Source: Coptodactyla brooksi (lineage: Eukaryota > Arthropoda > Insecta > Coleoptera > Scarabaeidae). Taken from it: 32,551 bases of DNA. A model generated the notes under the pieces. It saw only the letters and a list, made by a program, of their open reading frames with translations, did not search any database and had not been told where the DNA came from. Below, in pieces: positions 9,049 through 19,067 of the stretch (positions are counted from its first letter, which is position 1; the number at the start of each line of letters is the position of its first letter). The position numbers and the translations under genes were made by a program. The stretch spans positions 1 through 32,551 of the forward strand of contig JAWQRM010000071.1 in assembly GCA_033557675.1 (NCBI GenBank), read 5' to 3'.

Positions 9049-10555
9049 TAAAATATATCCTCAAATTCTATTTTATATTGGCAGCATTTCTTGTTTTCAG
9101 TTCTTCTGATTTATTTTTCTCTTTAACAACGTTCTCGCCACAGGAAAACATCCCCTCTCAAATAATGAAAGACGCTGTATTCTTTGAGGGTATAAATATG
9201 CATACGAGATATTGTTATTGGATATGTGGCGACAACAGCACATCAAGGTTGCAGCTGTTTGACTAATGAATGTACTTCCACGTTTATTAGAAAAAGAGCA
9301 AACAAAACTGTTGAGAACGTAGATCTATTATTATAAGGCATAAATTAAATTATTAAACGGTAATTTTCCCTCAAATTAAGACAGATACCGCGCGTATATT
9401 ATAAATTATTGCAATATAAACATTTATTACAGTCTTTATGTTTAATGAATATGGTATACTGCGTAGATGGTCCCCTGTGGAAGAATGCTAAAGTAAATAA
9501 ACGCTCGGTTTGCCACTTCTCTTGTCGTTTCGAGGCCGTCCTCGTTGTAAGTTGGTCGTTGTAAGTCCCACGCGGACTTACAAGCGCACTGTCATCCAGT
9601 TTGATTTTGAATGGCCGCTGTTTGCATAAACGTAAATAATAAACGCGAAGGAGGAGGGATCCGGGAGTGCTCTGGCCCTCGTCGTGTCATTTAAAATTCA
9701 AAGCGCGATCTCGAGTGGTAAGGCGACGCAATTGAGTTATTTTAGCCCACCGCACCTCGTTATACAATAGAAATAATTGAAGAGACTGAGCCCGCTGGGC
9801 GCTGCACTTGACTTACGGCCTATATCTCGACGGACACCGAGCCAGAAAAAAAAAGTTCGTTACCGAGTGCACGATAATGGTTCTTAGTGTCTTGCGAGCC
9901 AAGCTTCGAGTATGCAAATATAGCTGATAGACAAGAAAATGTTAAAGGAAGAAAACAAGCCGACTTAAAAATTATTATTGATTGTCGTAGTCGCCTCTTT
10001 GATCGATTAACATCAATCTTGCTCTTCGACACTTGTATCACTAATTCGCGTTTATAAAATCATCATGCTGCCCATACCATCTCCGTTAATTAATCGCCAA
10101 CAATTACTCTCGTGTAACTGGGTAAAAGATAAAAGTCGAAACGAGTTGTTCTTCGGAGTTCAAGACCTTGACTTCGTGAAGAGAAGGACGACGGTATTCC
10201 TCCAGATACCAGAAAGAGACGAAGAAAATCCCCACGATGAGTTTTTAGTGTTGCCACGACGCTTCTGAGAAAACGAGCCTTGTCGATTTTTTCTTGTCTC
10301 GTCTAGTCTGTTTATACAACACCTTAGTTCAATTAAGATATTGAATTAGATAGACCCAACTAACCGGCGCGGTATTTCCCGTATCGCTCTCGATCAGGCG
10401 ATTACAACAGGAAAAGTTGAACGCTTTAAATTCCACGGCTACCACGAATTTTATTGTGGATAAACGTGATTTACTCGGAAAAAAAGATGCAGGCATTCTT
10501 TAATGTTTAGAACTAAACTTTTCTTCAAACCAAAATAATATTCTTCATTACACAG
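9049..10555. other. no recognised gene; GC-richer patch 9470-9800
   Basis: No coding gene is recognised. Between 9470 and 9800 the sequence is noticeably GC-richer and free of the surrounding repeats. It includes a perfect 10-bp inverted repeat with a 5-base loop at 9559-9583. Small open frames at 9820-10041 (minus) and 10065-10268 (plus) lack motifs. The patch could be an unspliced non-coding exon or regulatory sequence of a neighbouring gene, but nothing in the sequence proves it. Confidence 0.4.
9559..9583. repeat. perfect 10-bp inverted repeat
   Basis: TTGTAAGTCC and GGACTTACAA are separated by CACGC. A further partial copy, GTTGTAAGTT, lies just upstream at about 9544. This may be a protein-binding palindrome or a small RNA hairpin. 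Confidence 0.75.
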
Positions 10556-11024
10556 ACTGATTCAGGAAGAATGGTAAATATTGAAGCAGGTGGTAATATG
10601 AACGATATTGACTGAAAAGTTCATATATGAGCACACAAATAATTCACTAACGTACTTTATTGATGCAAAAAAAGCACACGAATAACACTACAAACAAATA
10701 TTAACTTTTTGTTTTTTACCAAGGCCAAAATAGTTGATTTATATAGATTTGACTATGCTGAAGTTGGAAATGACAATTAAAAATCTAGATTAGCTTAAGT
10801 TTCGAAGTTATTGAACCTTTTATATAACAGGCTATAGTGTACTGTCGAACAGACATTTACTTACCAAACATTTGACAGTGGTTTTGGGGTTAATTCGATG
10901 CACTGATCACAAATACGAAGTCCGTTTTACTAGAATGGCTTTAGTTTTTTAGATACACGATGTAGAAGTTTATATTTTTACTGAAAATATAAAAGAATAT
11001 AAAGAATGGATTAATACAATTTAA

Positions 11025-12545
11025 GGGGTGCAACAGAGTCTTCCTGCAAAGTCCAGCAGAAATCTGCCAACATTTTGAAGCACTGAATATTCCTTGGTAT
11101 CGATGTTCCATTACAGAAATTTCTTGGTGAAGCCTCTCATCATGTTCATCACTAAACGTCCCACAATATTCAAGGAAAACGTCGCTATGTCAGTGAATGA
11201 AGAGTGTATTTTAACGAATAATGACGTACAAAAACAATAACGCAACTTTCTGAAAGCATTGCCACGCGTTTAGCTCATGAAGACTGAGAATACACTGGAA
11301 GGGCTTTGCGTATTTGTGGACCAATGAATATTCCCTGCTTGACCTTTTCAGCACTCAGTCCAGGGAATTTTCCACGGAAGTATTGAAATACTTGTTTGTT
11401 GCTCTTATTCACTGCTTTTACAAATGACTTCATCAATCCTAGCTTCACATGTAGTAGTGGTAACAGAACTTTACTGGGATTTATAAGTGGCTCCTATAAG
11501 ACATTTTTCTTGCCAGACAATAAAGCTTGTCCTCGTGACCTTCTGCTTGTAATGTAAATCATTAGCACGATTGTCTCACTCACAAATGTAGCAACAGTAC
11601 TTAGTGTACTCACCTTGTAGGCCCAGGAGTATACCGATGACTTCTAAATCAGCACATATGAGCCATGGATGCTTACCATAGTCGATGCTATTTAAAATAT
11701 AGGAATATGCCACTGGAATGGAGGGAAACTCGTTGCCATTATTTAATAGGACGACTTCCAAACGAACTTCCAAACGTTCGTTTTACGAACCATCTATGAA
11801 AAATCTTCAATCGTCTTCTTTGTATAAGATGTTCAGTTCTTGCATCAAACCTTCAACATCCATACAGCATGTCATTTCATCTTTTGTGTTGAAACGCTTT
11901 TCGTATATCTTTTGGCGTTTGCGAAAAGTACGTATTCGAGCTGTATCTTCCAGAAGATTCCACTCCATTGAACGAGAAGCTAATAGTTCGGCTTTATTTT
12001 GAAACGTCCAAGATCATTGAGTTCACCAAAACCACTTGCGTGATTTTCTGTATTTCACTAGATGGTGTTGCTGTAAATGTGGGATCGTTAGATGTGGAAG
12101 GATGGCTTGTATCTGACTGGTCTTCGCGTTCACGGTCACTAGAAAAGTCTATTGTTGTGGCTGCTGGAGGATCTGGAAGTGGACGACACATTGCAGGAGG
12201 TCGCATCGCACTATGATGCTCTTTTCTCTGTTTTTCTTGTTAAATTCTTTATGGTTTTTATGGTTTGTAGTTTCGCGCCAAATGGCCGGCACTGGAAAAC
12301 GCATGGAAACTTTTTCCTTTCATCCATGCATTTAGAATTGATGAACATGTCGTACAACAAACATGAGGAGCCCATAGTTTTGATTGGTCACCTATACAGC
12401 ACTCGAAATATAGGAAATAAGCTCTTTTCGCTGCTTCTGACAATGTTCACTTTCTTTGTCCAAAACTTGCATCTCCACATATGTTGTGGTTATTAACACA
12501 TCCGCGGGGCATCATAACAGTAGTTTTGATTCCACACAATAACTC
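11025..12545 (-). pseudogene. relic of an uncharacterised arthropod repeat protein
   Basis: Read from 12545 downward, this minus-strand relic contains, in order: a Cys-containing segment near 12500, SEAAKRAYFLYFECCIGDQ then WAPHVCCTTC at about 12440-12340, HHSAMRPPAM then LPDPP near 12200, KIKAELLASRSMEWNLL near 11980, MDVEGLMQELN near 11840, WRFFIDGS near 11800, LNNGNEFPSIPVAYS at about 11750, HPWLICADLEVIGILLGLQ at about 11670, TKYCCYICE near 11600, KLGLMKSFVKAV near 11430, and SDEHDERLHQEIS followed by MEHRYQG at about 11155-11090. I recognise this motif series from multi-copy predicted proteins in arthropods and cnidarians with no known function, probably encoded by a mobile element. Many frameshifts and stops make it a pseudogene. 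I know no formal family name. Confidence 0.7.
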
Positions 12546-12833
12546 AGAAACTCACGTAGAGAGAGCTAAACAACAGAAATAAGGACGTAACAAATTTCAT
12601 ATAGCATGAAAACGGGAGCTGAAAAACATCTAAAAAAATCTATAAATATTGTAATTTACAACATTAACAGTTTAAATAAAATTTTCGAATATCCCATCAT
12701 CGACTGCAATACACAAATAACTTGTTGAAGCACTTTAGTTCCGATGCGCGCGCACCTCGGAAAAAACGTAGTTGCTACGTTACGAGGCTGACAACAGTCT
12801 GCTGTAGTACATAACTTAACCTAAAAAAAAACG

Positions 12834-13873
12834 ATGCTGCACATCTTTACGCATGCTGAATATGCGGACATGGTATTTGTTTACGGGTTCTGTAATGGAA
12901 ATGCTCTTGCTGCTTGTGCAAAATACCGTAGACAATTTCCTAATCCCACAATACCAGATTCAAAAGTGTTTACTCGTATTTTCAACAACTTTCGTGCGAC
13001 TGGCACAGTTCCCAGTACACACATTTCTTCACAGCGTCCAATTGAACAAACTATGGATGAAGTAGAAGGCATACTCCAGTCGGTAGAACATAGTCCTTCG
13101 ACAAGCACACGAATAATTTCAAGACGTATCGATGTTACATCAACATGGCATGTATCCTTTTCATGTTCAGCAGATCCAACACCTTCAAGCTGGGAATGAA
13201 GCTCGACGATTGGAATTTCGACAATGGGTAATTGCTAATTGTCGATTAATTCCATTCATACTGTTCACTGATGAAGCTACTTTCACGCGTGATGGCATCA
13301 ACACCCGTGACTCACATCGATGGTCCCACGAAAATCCAAATCCCACTGTGAAGACAAATTTTCAACATCGCTTCTCAAGAAAATGTGTGGTGCGGTCTCA
13401 TCGACAATCGGTTTATTGGAACTGTTGCCTCACCGAATCGTCTTACAGGACTCACGTATTTGGACTTCCTGCAAAATAAGTTACCACTGTTATTGGAAGA
13501 CATAATCTCTTTGACTACAAGACTGCGCAGGTTCTTTTAGCATGACGGAGCCCCTGCACATTTTTCCCGTCTCGGAACCAATTATATAAACCTAACATTC
13601 CCTGACCGATGGATCGGCCGCGCCAGTCACGTTCATTGGCCACCGAGGTCGCCGGACTTTACCCCATTATATTTTTGTGTGCGGGAATGGTTGAAAAACG
13701 AAGTGTACAAAGAAAAAGTAAACACAAGAAACGAATTAGTCGCTCGCATTGTAAACAATGCTACCCTCATACGAGGACACCATGACGTACTCAGAAGACC
13801 TACACGTACTGTTGCGAAGAGAACTGAAAAGTGTATTGAAGTCGATGGTGGGATTTTTGAAAATTTAATTTAA
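12834..13873 (+). pseudogene. DUF4817-type transposase, inactive
   Basis: From the ATG at 12834 the frame opens MLHIFTHAEYADMVFVYG, the DUF4817 helix-turn-helix, followed by VFTRIFNNFRATGTV. A frameshift near 13140 leads to HQHGMYPFHVQQIQHLQAG, the second DNA-binding unit. The catalytic domain carries FILFTDEATFTRDGI (first Asp, near 13270), RHDGAPAHFSR-like sequence near 13545 after a stop (HDGAPAHF, second Asp), and WPPRSPDFTPLYF near 13640-13675, where the final catalytic Asp position reads Tyr. The C-terminal part near 13679-13873 includes WLKNEVYKEKV and ends CIEVDGGIFENLI. Several frameshifts and the substitution make it inactive. It is of a length usual for the family (about 350 residues). 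Confidence 0.82.
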
Positions 13874-14660
13874 GCTTTTGTAAACTATTCGAGAGTTTTT
13901 GCATCAATAAATTATTTTTGCGCTCTTGATCATTTTCTGGCGTTTATTTAATGCATAACATTCCAGCGCCTGTATCTCCAAAACAAATGGAAATCGGAAA
14001 CATGTTTATATGAACTTTTTTTACTCATTATTGTTCATACTACCGCCTCCTTCAATATTTATCATTCCTCCTGAATCACCGATTGAACTGAAGAATGCCT
14101 CTTACTTGATCCGTATTTTATTAATTAGCAGATTCAGAAGAATTATATATCTACTGGAAGCTGTACTTGGAAACCGTTAGAGGCTATCCTCAACAAGCAG
14201 CAGTACATTCCATTACAAAACAACCATAAACAAACATCATATCCAGCATATTGAGTATGTCTGCGTCAGGTTATAACTGTTTCTTGTTCATATCTGATTT
14301 AAGAAACTGCGCACGCATCGTAACACTGTGCTCCAGTTTCAAACAGCTGCGTCTCTGCATCGATTGACAAGGGGACACACGTTTAGGGTCCTTTTTAGTA
14401 TAAATAATCAATAATACTACGTCTCTAACTATTTGCTATTCCTGCTCAACCTGTATATGACGACTTTGCACGTTTTAAGGACCTATTGATTCGATTAAAC
14501 TATTTTTTCAGCTTTATTTAGTGTATTCCTTTTGTGTGGCATCTACCAAAATACCCAATTGAAAAAAGGATAGAAAAAATGTTGAATCGGGGATCAAATT
14601 TCATTGTGCAAATGAGGTAAATTAGTACTGGAAATCATATGAATTTGCTGCCATGAACAT

Positions 14661-14737
14661 TTCGCCCTTAATTTCAACCTGCGATCTTCTGTTTTCATGA
14701 CAGGTGCTCTAATCAACTGAACTATGCGCGGAGGACT
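14661..14737 (-). tRNA. tRNA-like relic (tRNA pseudogene or SINE head)
   Basis: On the minus strand a D-arm-like stretch TAGTTCAGTTGATTAGAGC (internal A-box pattern) is followed by an anticodon-arm-like CCTGTCATGAAAACAG. A T-arm-like CGCAGGTTGAAATTAAGG then occupies the B-box position with several mismatches to GGTTCGAANCC. Spacing is close to that of a real tRNA. The T loop and acceptor stem are too damaged for a functional tRNA, so this is a pseudogene or the tRNA-derived head of a SINE. Confidence 0.5.
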
Positions 14738-15687
14738 CTCTTACCCTTTCTCTGTCTTTGACAACAAATTAAACATTCGTTAGCAGAAATCTTTCGCGCT
14801 AACGTTCATAAAAAAATCTCTGCATCGGCAGGAGGATGTATATTTAAAGTTATTTCACAAATGTTATAATACACAGGGTGTCTTCAACTGATTGTTTATA
14901 ACAATACCTTCAGTCTTGGATACAAACGATTTTCCTATGTTACAAAACCAAACAAATTTTGCCTTCGCATAAACTGTGCAAGTGCGTCTCTTCGATTTGT
15001 AATTGAGTTTAAGTTTTTCTTGAAGGCTGCTTTCACTATGGAATAAACCCAATTTTGTCAACCCTCTCGTACAGAGTATTTTTGAAAAATACGTTTGAAA
15101 AATATCAAAGGTGGAATTTACACAGGTAATAATAGGACATAAAAGAAAACTACATTTCTTTTTCAGTATACTATATTACTTTAATACTGCCATATTGCTG
15201 CGCCCTAGTGTTAAAATATAAAACTATTCAGAGTGAGCAAGCGAGAGTTAAAGTGAATTACGGTGAACAAATTTGTAAGATAAATATTTTTTTACGATTT
15301 GGCAACATTTTTATTTTAATTTTGACAACTCTCTGTATGGACAACATTATTATGCTTCATTCTAAACAAGATAAATCGAAATTGGATTTAATTTTTAAAT
15401 TTAAAAATGCAAACAAGCGTGTTAAGAATTCCAATAATGCATCATAGCGCTATAGCGTTTTAAGGTATTATGGTTAGTACTAACCTTTAAATCTTATATT
15501 CTATCAATTTTCGATATATTTATATTCGATATAATTCGTCGACTAACACTCCATCGTTTTTATACTGTATATGTAGTTTCTTCATTTATCAACTTCTTCG
15601 TTCGCATTTCTACTAGATTTTTGTCCTATCGGTGCTCTTTGTAGTCAGTACAATAAATTTGACTATTGATACAGATTTTATTTACAT

Positions 15688-15711
15688 TATATATATATAT
15701 ATATATATACA
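15688..15711. repeat. (TA)n microsatellite
   Basis: A simple alternating AT run of about 24 bases. Confidence 0.95.
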
Positions 15712-16495
15712 TATGAACGATTGTGTATTCGCGGTGCACTTTCTACGGGGAAAGGGTCCAAGGGTTTGGGGTGCACGCACATGGGTCTTCCGACGCTTCC
15801 GGTCCTCAGAGGTTCTTTGTAATGTATTTGCATTCATTCTCCAGTTAAACAGTTAAACAAATCTTTGAAGGTGCGCACGTACGGGCGACCTGAGATATGA
15901 GACGGTCAGGGGTATAACTGATAGGGGAAGTTAAAACTGAAAGGAAAGTTATACACTTCGTAAGTATATAGGTTAATATACTTCCGTAATAAATCAACTC
16001 AATATGTCTAATTCTCCGTATTCTTCTAATAGGCCACCGTTCTACTTTCTCATATCTAAATCGAAAAGCCAAACTTAAAATGTGCAAATATGAAAATATA
16101 GTATTTTATTTGCGTGCAAAAGAGCTTACTTATGGAATAATATACTATTTGTGGATCGGTATTTAAAACTTGATAAGATCTTTGATTACTTTTCGACTGT
16201 GAATATTATGATTTCAAAATGAAATAAGAGTACTCTAAAACAATTGACTTTGAAATATTAAAAATTGCTATCGAAGAAGAAAACAATACACCTAATGCAT
16301 TTATTCAGTTCATTATGCAAGTATGCGTAAAGCGGTCCCGTGGCTTACTACAAAGGCTTCTGTGCGGAGTGAGTGAGATCACTCGATGGCGGCCCGTCGT
16401 GTTGTTTCGAATGCAATTGGCCGCGCGGACAACGGAAACTTACGGCGGGATCCGTTCCTATAATTTTATTTTATAATTGAGTTTGATATACATAT

Positions 16496-16842
16496 ACAAG
16501 TGTCCCAGTATGATTTGCCCACCGGATATATCGGAAGAGATACCGTTGCAGGACAAAAACTGTGGTACAGGGTAAGCATACAGCCCTTACATGAAAAACG
16601 TAAAGCTGGCATTAACATACATACAGGGTGTCAAAAAAACAGTTGTATTTTTTTAAATGGAATAGTATACTTTCTTTATAAACATTTTATAGCTTCTGAT
16701 ATATTCTTTTCATTTGAGTATAAAAAATGTTTGGTTCTATAACAATTTTCGAAATAAATCAATAAATATGTTCAAGTCTAGATTACCACTCAAGACTTAC
16801 TGCCCGCACAATTGAGTGTAGAGTGCTCTGCATGAAACGTCG
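16496..16842 (+). repeat. left long inverted repeat arm
   Basis: This is the left partner of the arm at 17482-17806. It contains an internal extra copy of an end-like motif, ACAGGGTGTC, at about 16623 that the right arm lacks. That may be a small insertion or a duplicated end. Confidence 0.78.
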
Positions 16843-16951
16843 TTGGTCTAGTTGGACTGGTGTTTATTCGGTCTAAACCGTTATCACTTTGTGACTATTT
16901 CATATTTGTTTACTTTTGTGCTTTAAGTGTTACATACTGTTTACATTTAAA

Positions 16952-17443
16952 ATGCCGTCGTTCTTTGAAGTACATGAATATATCTACATGTTATTAATAT
17001 TTGGCGAATGTAGAAAATCTGGTCGTGGAGCAGAACGTCTTTACGAGGAACGTTTTCCTGAGAGGAGGTGCCGAGATCATAAGACGTTTTTGTTGACAGA
17101 AAAAATTTTGAGAGAAACTGGGTATCTACTTTGTAGACAAAAAACGACAACTCGACGGAGACCCGTCACTGACGAAGCGAATGGAGCGCTAGTTCTAGCA
17201 CACTTTATTGTATGTAATAATAGGACCTTATTTCTACCAAGAGTGCTGACTACTCAAAGATACCTACAATCGCAGGTTTACAACACTGAACTTTCGACCT
17301 TGCAAGACATGTAACTGCGTATTAGCAATACATGTCACAGTATTGCAGTTGCAACACTAGGAAACGTAGTGGGAAATGAAGTTATGTGTCGGTTTGAAGC
17401 GTGTGTTGCGAAAGGTGGAATGCATTTTGAACACGAATTTTAG
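16952..17443 (+). pseudogene. DUF4817-type transposase, DDE domain deleted
   Basis: The ATG at 16952 begins MPSFFEVHEYIYMLLIFG, followed by GRGAERLYEERFPERRC and FLLTEKILRETG, an intact DUF4817 helix-turn-helix. Next come a basic linker with TTTRRRPVTDEANGALVLAH and a region equivalent to the second helix-turn-helix. The frame stops at 17312-17314. Immediately after, at about 17390-17443, is CRFEACVAKGGMHFEHEF, matching the C-terminal end of the same family. The whole catalytic core, about 200 residues, is missing, so this is a deletion derivative that could move only if supplied in trans. The DNA-binding part is better preserved than in the other copies, which suggests a younger element. Confidence 0.8.
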
Positions 17444-17481
17444 GAAAAATTAATTATTTGCAAACAAACATCGACAAAATC

Positions 17482-17806
17482 CGTTTCTTGCAAAGCACTA
17501 TACACTCAATTGGGCAGTAAATGTTGCATGATACTCTAAACTCGAACACATTTATTGATTTATTTCGAAAATTTTGTTATAGAGCCAAATTTTTTTATAT
17601 TCAAATGAAAAGAATAAATAAAAATCTATAAAATGTTTATGAAAAAAGTATACTATTACATTTAAAAATAGTATACTTAAAAATAGTGTATGTTAATGTC
17701 AGCTTTTACTCCTTCGCTTACCCTATACCACAGTTTTTGTGCTGCAATGATATCTCTTCCCAATTCCGAGATATCGAGTAGGAAAGTCATACTGGTACAC
17801 CCTGTA
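17482..17806 (-). repeat. right long inverted repeat arm
   Basis: Reverse-complement partner of 16496-16842. The outer end reads GTACACCCTGTA at 17796-17807. Confidence 0.78.
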
Positions 17807-17909
17807 TATATTTCATTGAGAGCCTCAATATGCGACCTAATTTTTTAAAAAACCAAAACATGCACACCTTCTGTAGAGCATCAGCAGGAACGGCGAAGAT
17901 CTTTCATCA

Positions 17910-17950
17910 CTCCTGATGATGCTAATCTGGTTAGCGAAACTTGTGTCGAG
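17910..17950 (+). ncRNA. hammerhead-ribozyme-like motif (Penelope-like element type)
   Basis: The plus strand carries CTGATGA at 17913-17919, a 5-bp hairpin GCTAA/TTAGC (17921-17925 with 17931-17935, loop TCTGG), then GAAA at 17936-17939. A two-pair helix AC/GT with loop TTGT follows, then the cleavage triplet GTC at 17945-17947. Before and after the core, CTC (17910-17912 region) and GAG (17948-17950) can pair as helix I. This is the type I hammerhead layout with a very short helix III that Penelope-like retroelements are known to carry. One extra U between CTGATGA and helix II, and a short helix I, are departures. I saw no reverse transcriptase or GIY-YIG endonuclease next to it, so it would be an isolated relic. 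Confidence 0.5.
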
Positions 17951-18159
17951 CAGTTATTTTTTAGTTTTGATGTAGTGGTGGGACAAGTGTTTGGCTTTCT
18001 AACCGTATCATTTTGTGCAATTAATACGGGTAATTTTAGTTCTTCTCAAAATTTATTCATCTTTGTTTATACATCAATAGTTGAGCTGGCGGTTTTCCAA
18101 TCTTCGCAGTAGTTCTGGGACGTGATTTTTCTGGAAGGAGGGTCAGGCATCATAACGCT

Positions 18160-18407
18160 GTAGCTTTTGCTCAAAAATTTATAATGTTTTTCATTAATAA
18201 AACGTTGTTAAACGTTTGTACTACTTGTAAACGATCGTTTTATGTATAGGAGACTCGCTAAAAGCAATATTAAACATTTCCAATGCAGTGCTGCACTTTA
18301 TTCCATATTTAAAGCAAAATTTGATGCGAATCCTTTGTTCCATTTGTCCGACCAATAAAGTTTTTTCAGAGCATATAAAAATGCGCGTAACCTTTTCGAC
18401 AGCCCAA
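18160..18407 (-). mobile_element. mariner-like element fragment, 5' end
   Basis: The terminal repeat on the minus strand starts TTGGGCTGTCGAAAAGG at 18407, with TA at 18408-18409. The transposase begins at 18343-18341 and reads MEQRIRIKFCFKYGI then ALEMFNIAFSES to about 18220, the N-terminal helix-turn-helix of a mariner lineage different from the MENQKQHF group. The frame then fails and the 3' part of the element is absent. Confidence 0.75.
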
Positions 18408-18749
18408 TAATGAAAGCATCCAATATGTCAATCTTTTATGGTAAGAGGAAAACGTGGTTTACGCGAATTATAAATCTCCTTTTCTAAACGAGTTCTTTCA
18501 CAACATAACGTTATTTATGGACTGGGTTCTCTTCAGCACATTTTGATTAATTAGTCTTGAAGTTTGGACGGCCTCCCAGCGTATAACAGATAAATAAAAA
18601 ATAATACTGGTAAAGCGATAAATTAAATCAATGGAGTATTGTGTAGTGTAGCGATTGAAGCAGTAAAACATTTTGCCGGCTGAAATCTTTTTGGTGATTC
18701 AGTACTGCGCTTTTTCAACAGTTTCGTCTTTTAGTAGCCGAATGAATTT

Positions 18750-19067
18750 CTATCTGGAATTGTAACCCCGTATCCAGCCAGAGACGTAAACAAGCCCATC
18801 GGAATCGAGGCGAACATATGTGATCGTAAAAGACCGATCGTTTCCTTTTGCAGTTAATATGTCTCCCCATCCAGTATACACGGCTAGCTGCACGTTCCTC
18901 GGATCGTTAACTGCTAACGCACGACGCAATATTGCCGTCCTACCTCCATTATGATAAATACCAATTTTACGTTGTCGCTGATTGTGACGAGTGAGAGTAC
19001 ATTTTTGAAATTCATCTCTGGTAATGGTTGTCAACGACGCGTGAGGCACCAATACGCGTCCGGCCAT
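18750..19067 (-). CDS. unassigned open frame, 105 codons
   Basis: Starting at the ATG 19067-19065 (the frame is open a little further upstream), this minus-strand frame encodes 105 residues. The first part is basic, and later segments read AVYTGWGDILTAKG and LDSDGLVYVSGWIRGY. Its base composition is GC-richer than the region, and it is not one of the transposon families seen elsewhere. I recognise no domain, and I see no signal peptide or membrane segment. Translation of another minus-strand frame over the same stretch is also partly open (RPSIIEVDLSTNVIWILRDV upstream), so this may be a frameshifted remnant of a longer protein or chance. Low confidence that it is a gene. Confidence 0.25.
   Translation of the reverse strand: MAGRVLVPHASLTTITRDEFQKCTLTRHNQRQRKIGIYHNGGRTAILRRALAVNDPRNVQLAVYTGWGDILTAKGNDRSFTITYVRLDSDGLVYVSGWIRGYNSR

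Larger units (their letters stand above)
10556..14081 (+). mobile_element. DUF4817-type DNA transposon with nested insertion
   Basis: Terminal inverted repeats of about 75 bp bound the element. The left repeat is 10556-10628, starting near CTGATTCAGGAAGAATGGTA, and the right is 14006-14081, the reverse complement at roughly 80% by eye. The transposase relic lies at 12834-13873 on the plus strand. Between the left repeat and the transposase sits about 2 kb that includes an oppositely oriented relic of another repeat family (about 11025-12545), most simply an insertion that came later. I could not define the exact edges of that insertion or a target duplication. Confidence 0.65.
14082..16495. 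other. stretch with no recognised protein gene
   Basis: No protein gene is recognised. It contains a tRNA-like relic (14661-14737) and a motif ACAGGGTGT at about 14874 that resembles the ends of the long-inverted-repeat element at 16.5 kb. It also has a 14-bp perfect palindrome GGTTAGTACTAACC at 15472-15485, a (TA)n run at 15688-15711, and a GC-rich patch at about 16335-16455. An open frame of 79 codons at 15208-15447 has no motif I recognise. Confidence 0.4.
16496..17806 (+). mobile_element. long-inverted-repeat DUF4817-type element, internally deleted
   Basis: The left arm (16496-16842) and right arm (about 17482-17806) are inverted copies of each other over about 330 bases, at roughly 80% identity by eye. 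Examples: AGAGATACCGTTGCAG on the left and its counterpart on the right, TATTCTTTTCATTTGA on both, and TCGAAATAAATCAATAAAT on both. The outer right end read inward is TACAGGGTGTACCAGTATGA. Between the arms is a deletion-shortened transposase. The total is about 1.3 kb. Such long inverted repeats are unusual for the mariner-related superfamily. Confidence 0.8.

Noticed and set aside
11718..12496. Plus-strand frames of 82 to 114 codons
   Set aside because: They are antisense to the minus-strand repeat-protein relic, which gives recognisable motifs in order.
15472..15485. 14-bp perfect palindrome considered as an operator or insertion site
   Set aside because: A palindrome of this size in AT-rich DNA can arise by chance and nothing adjacent supports a role.
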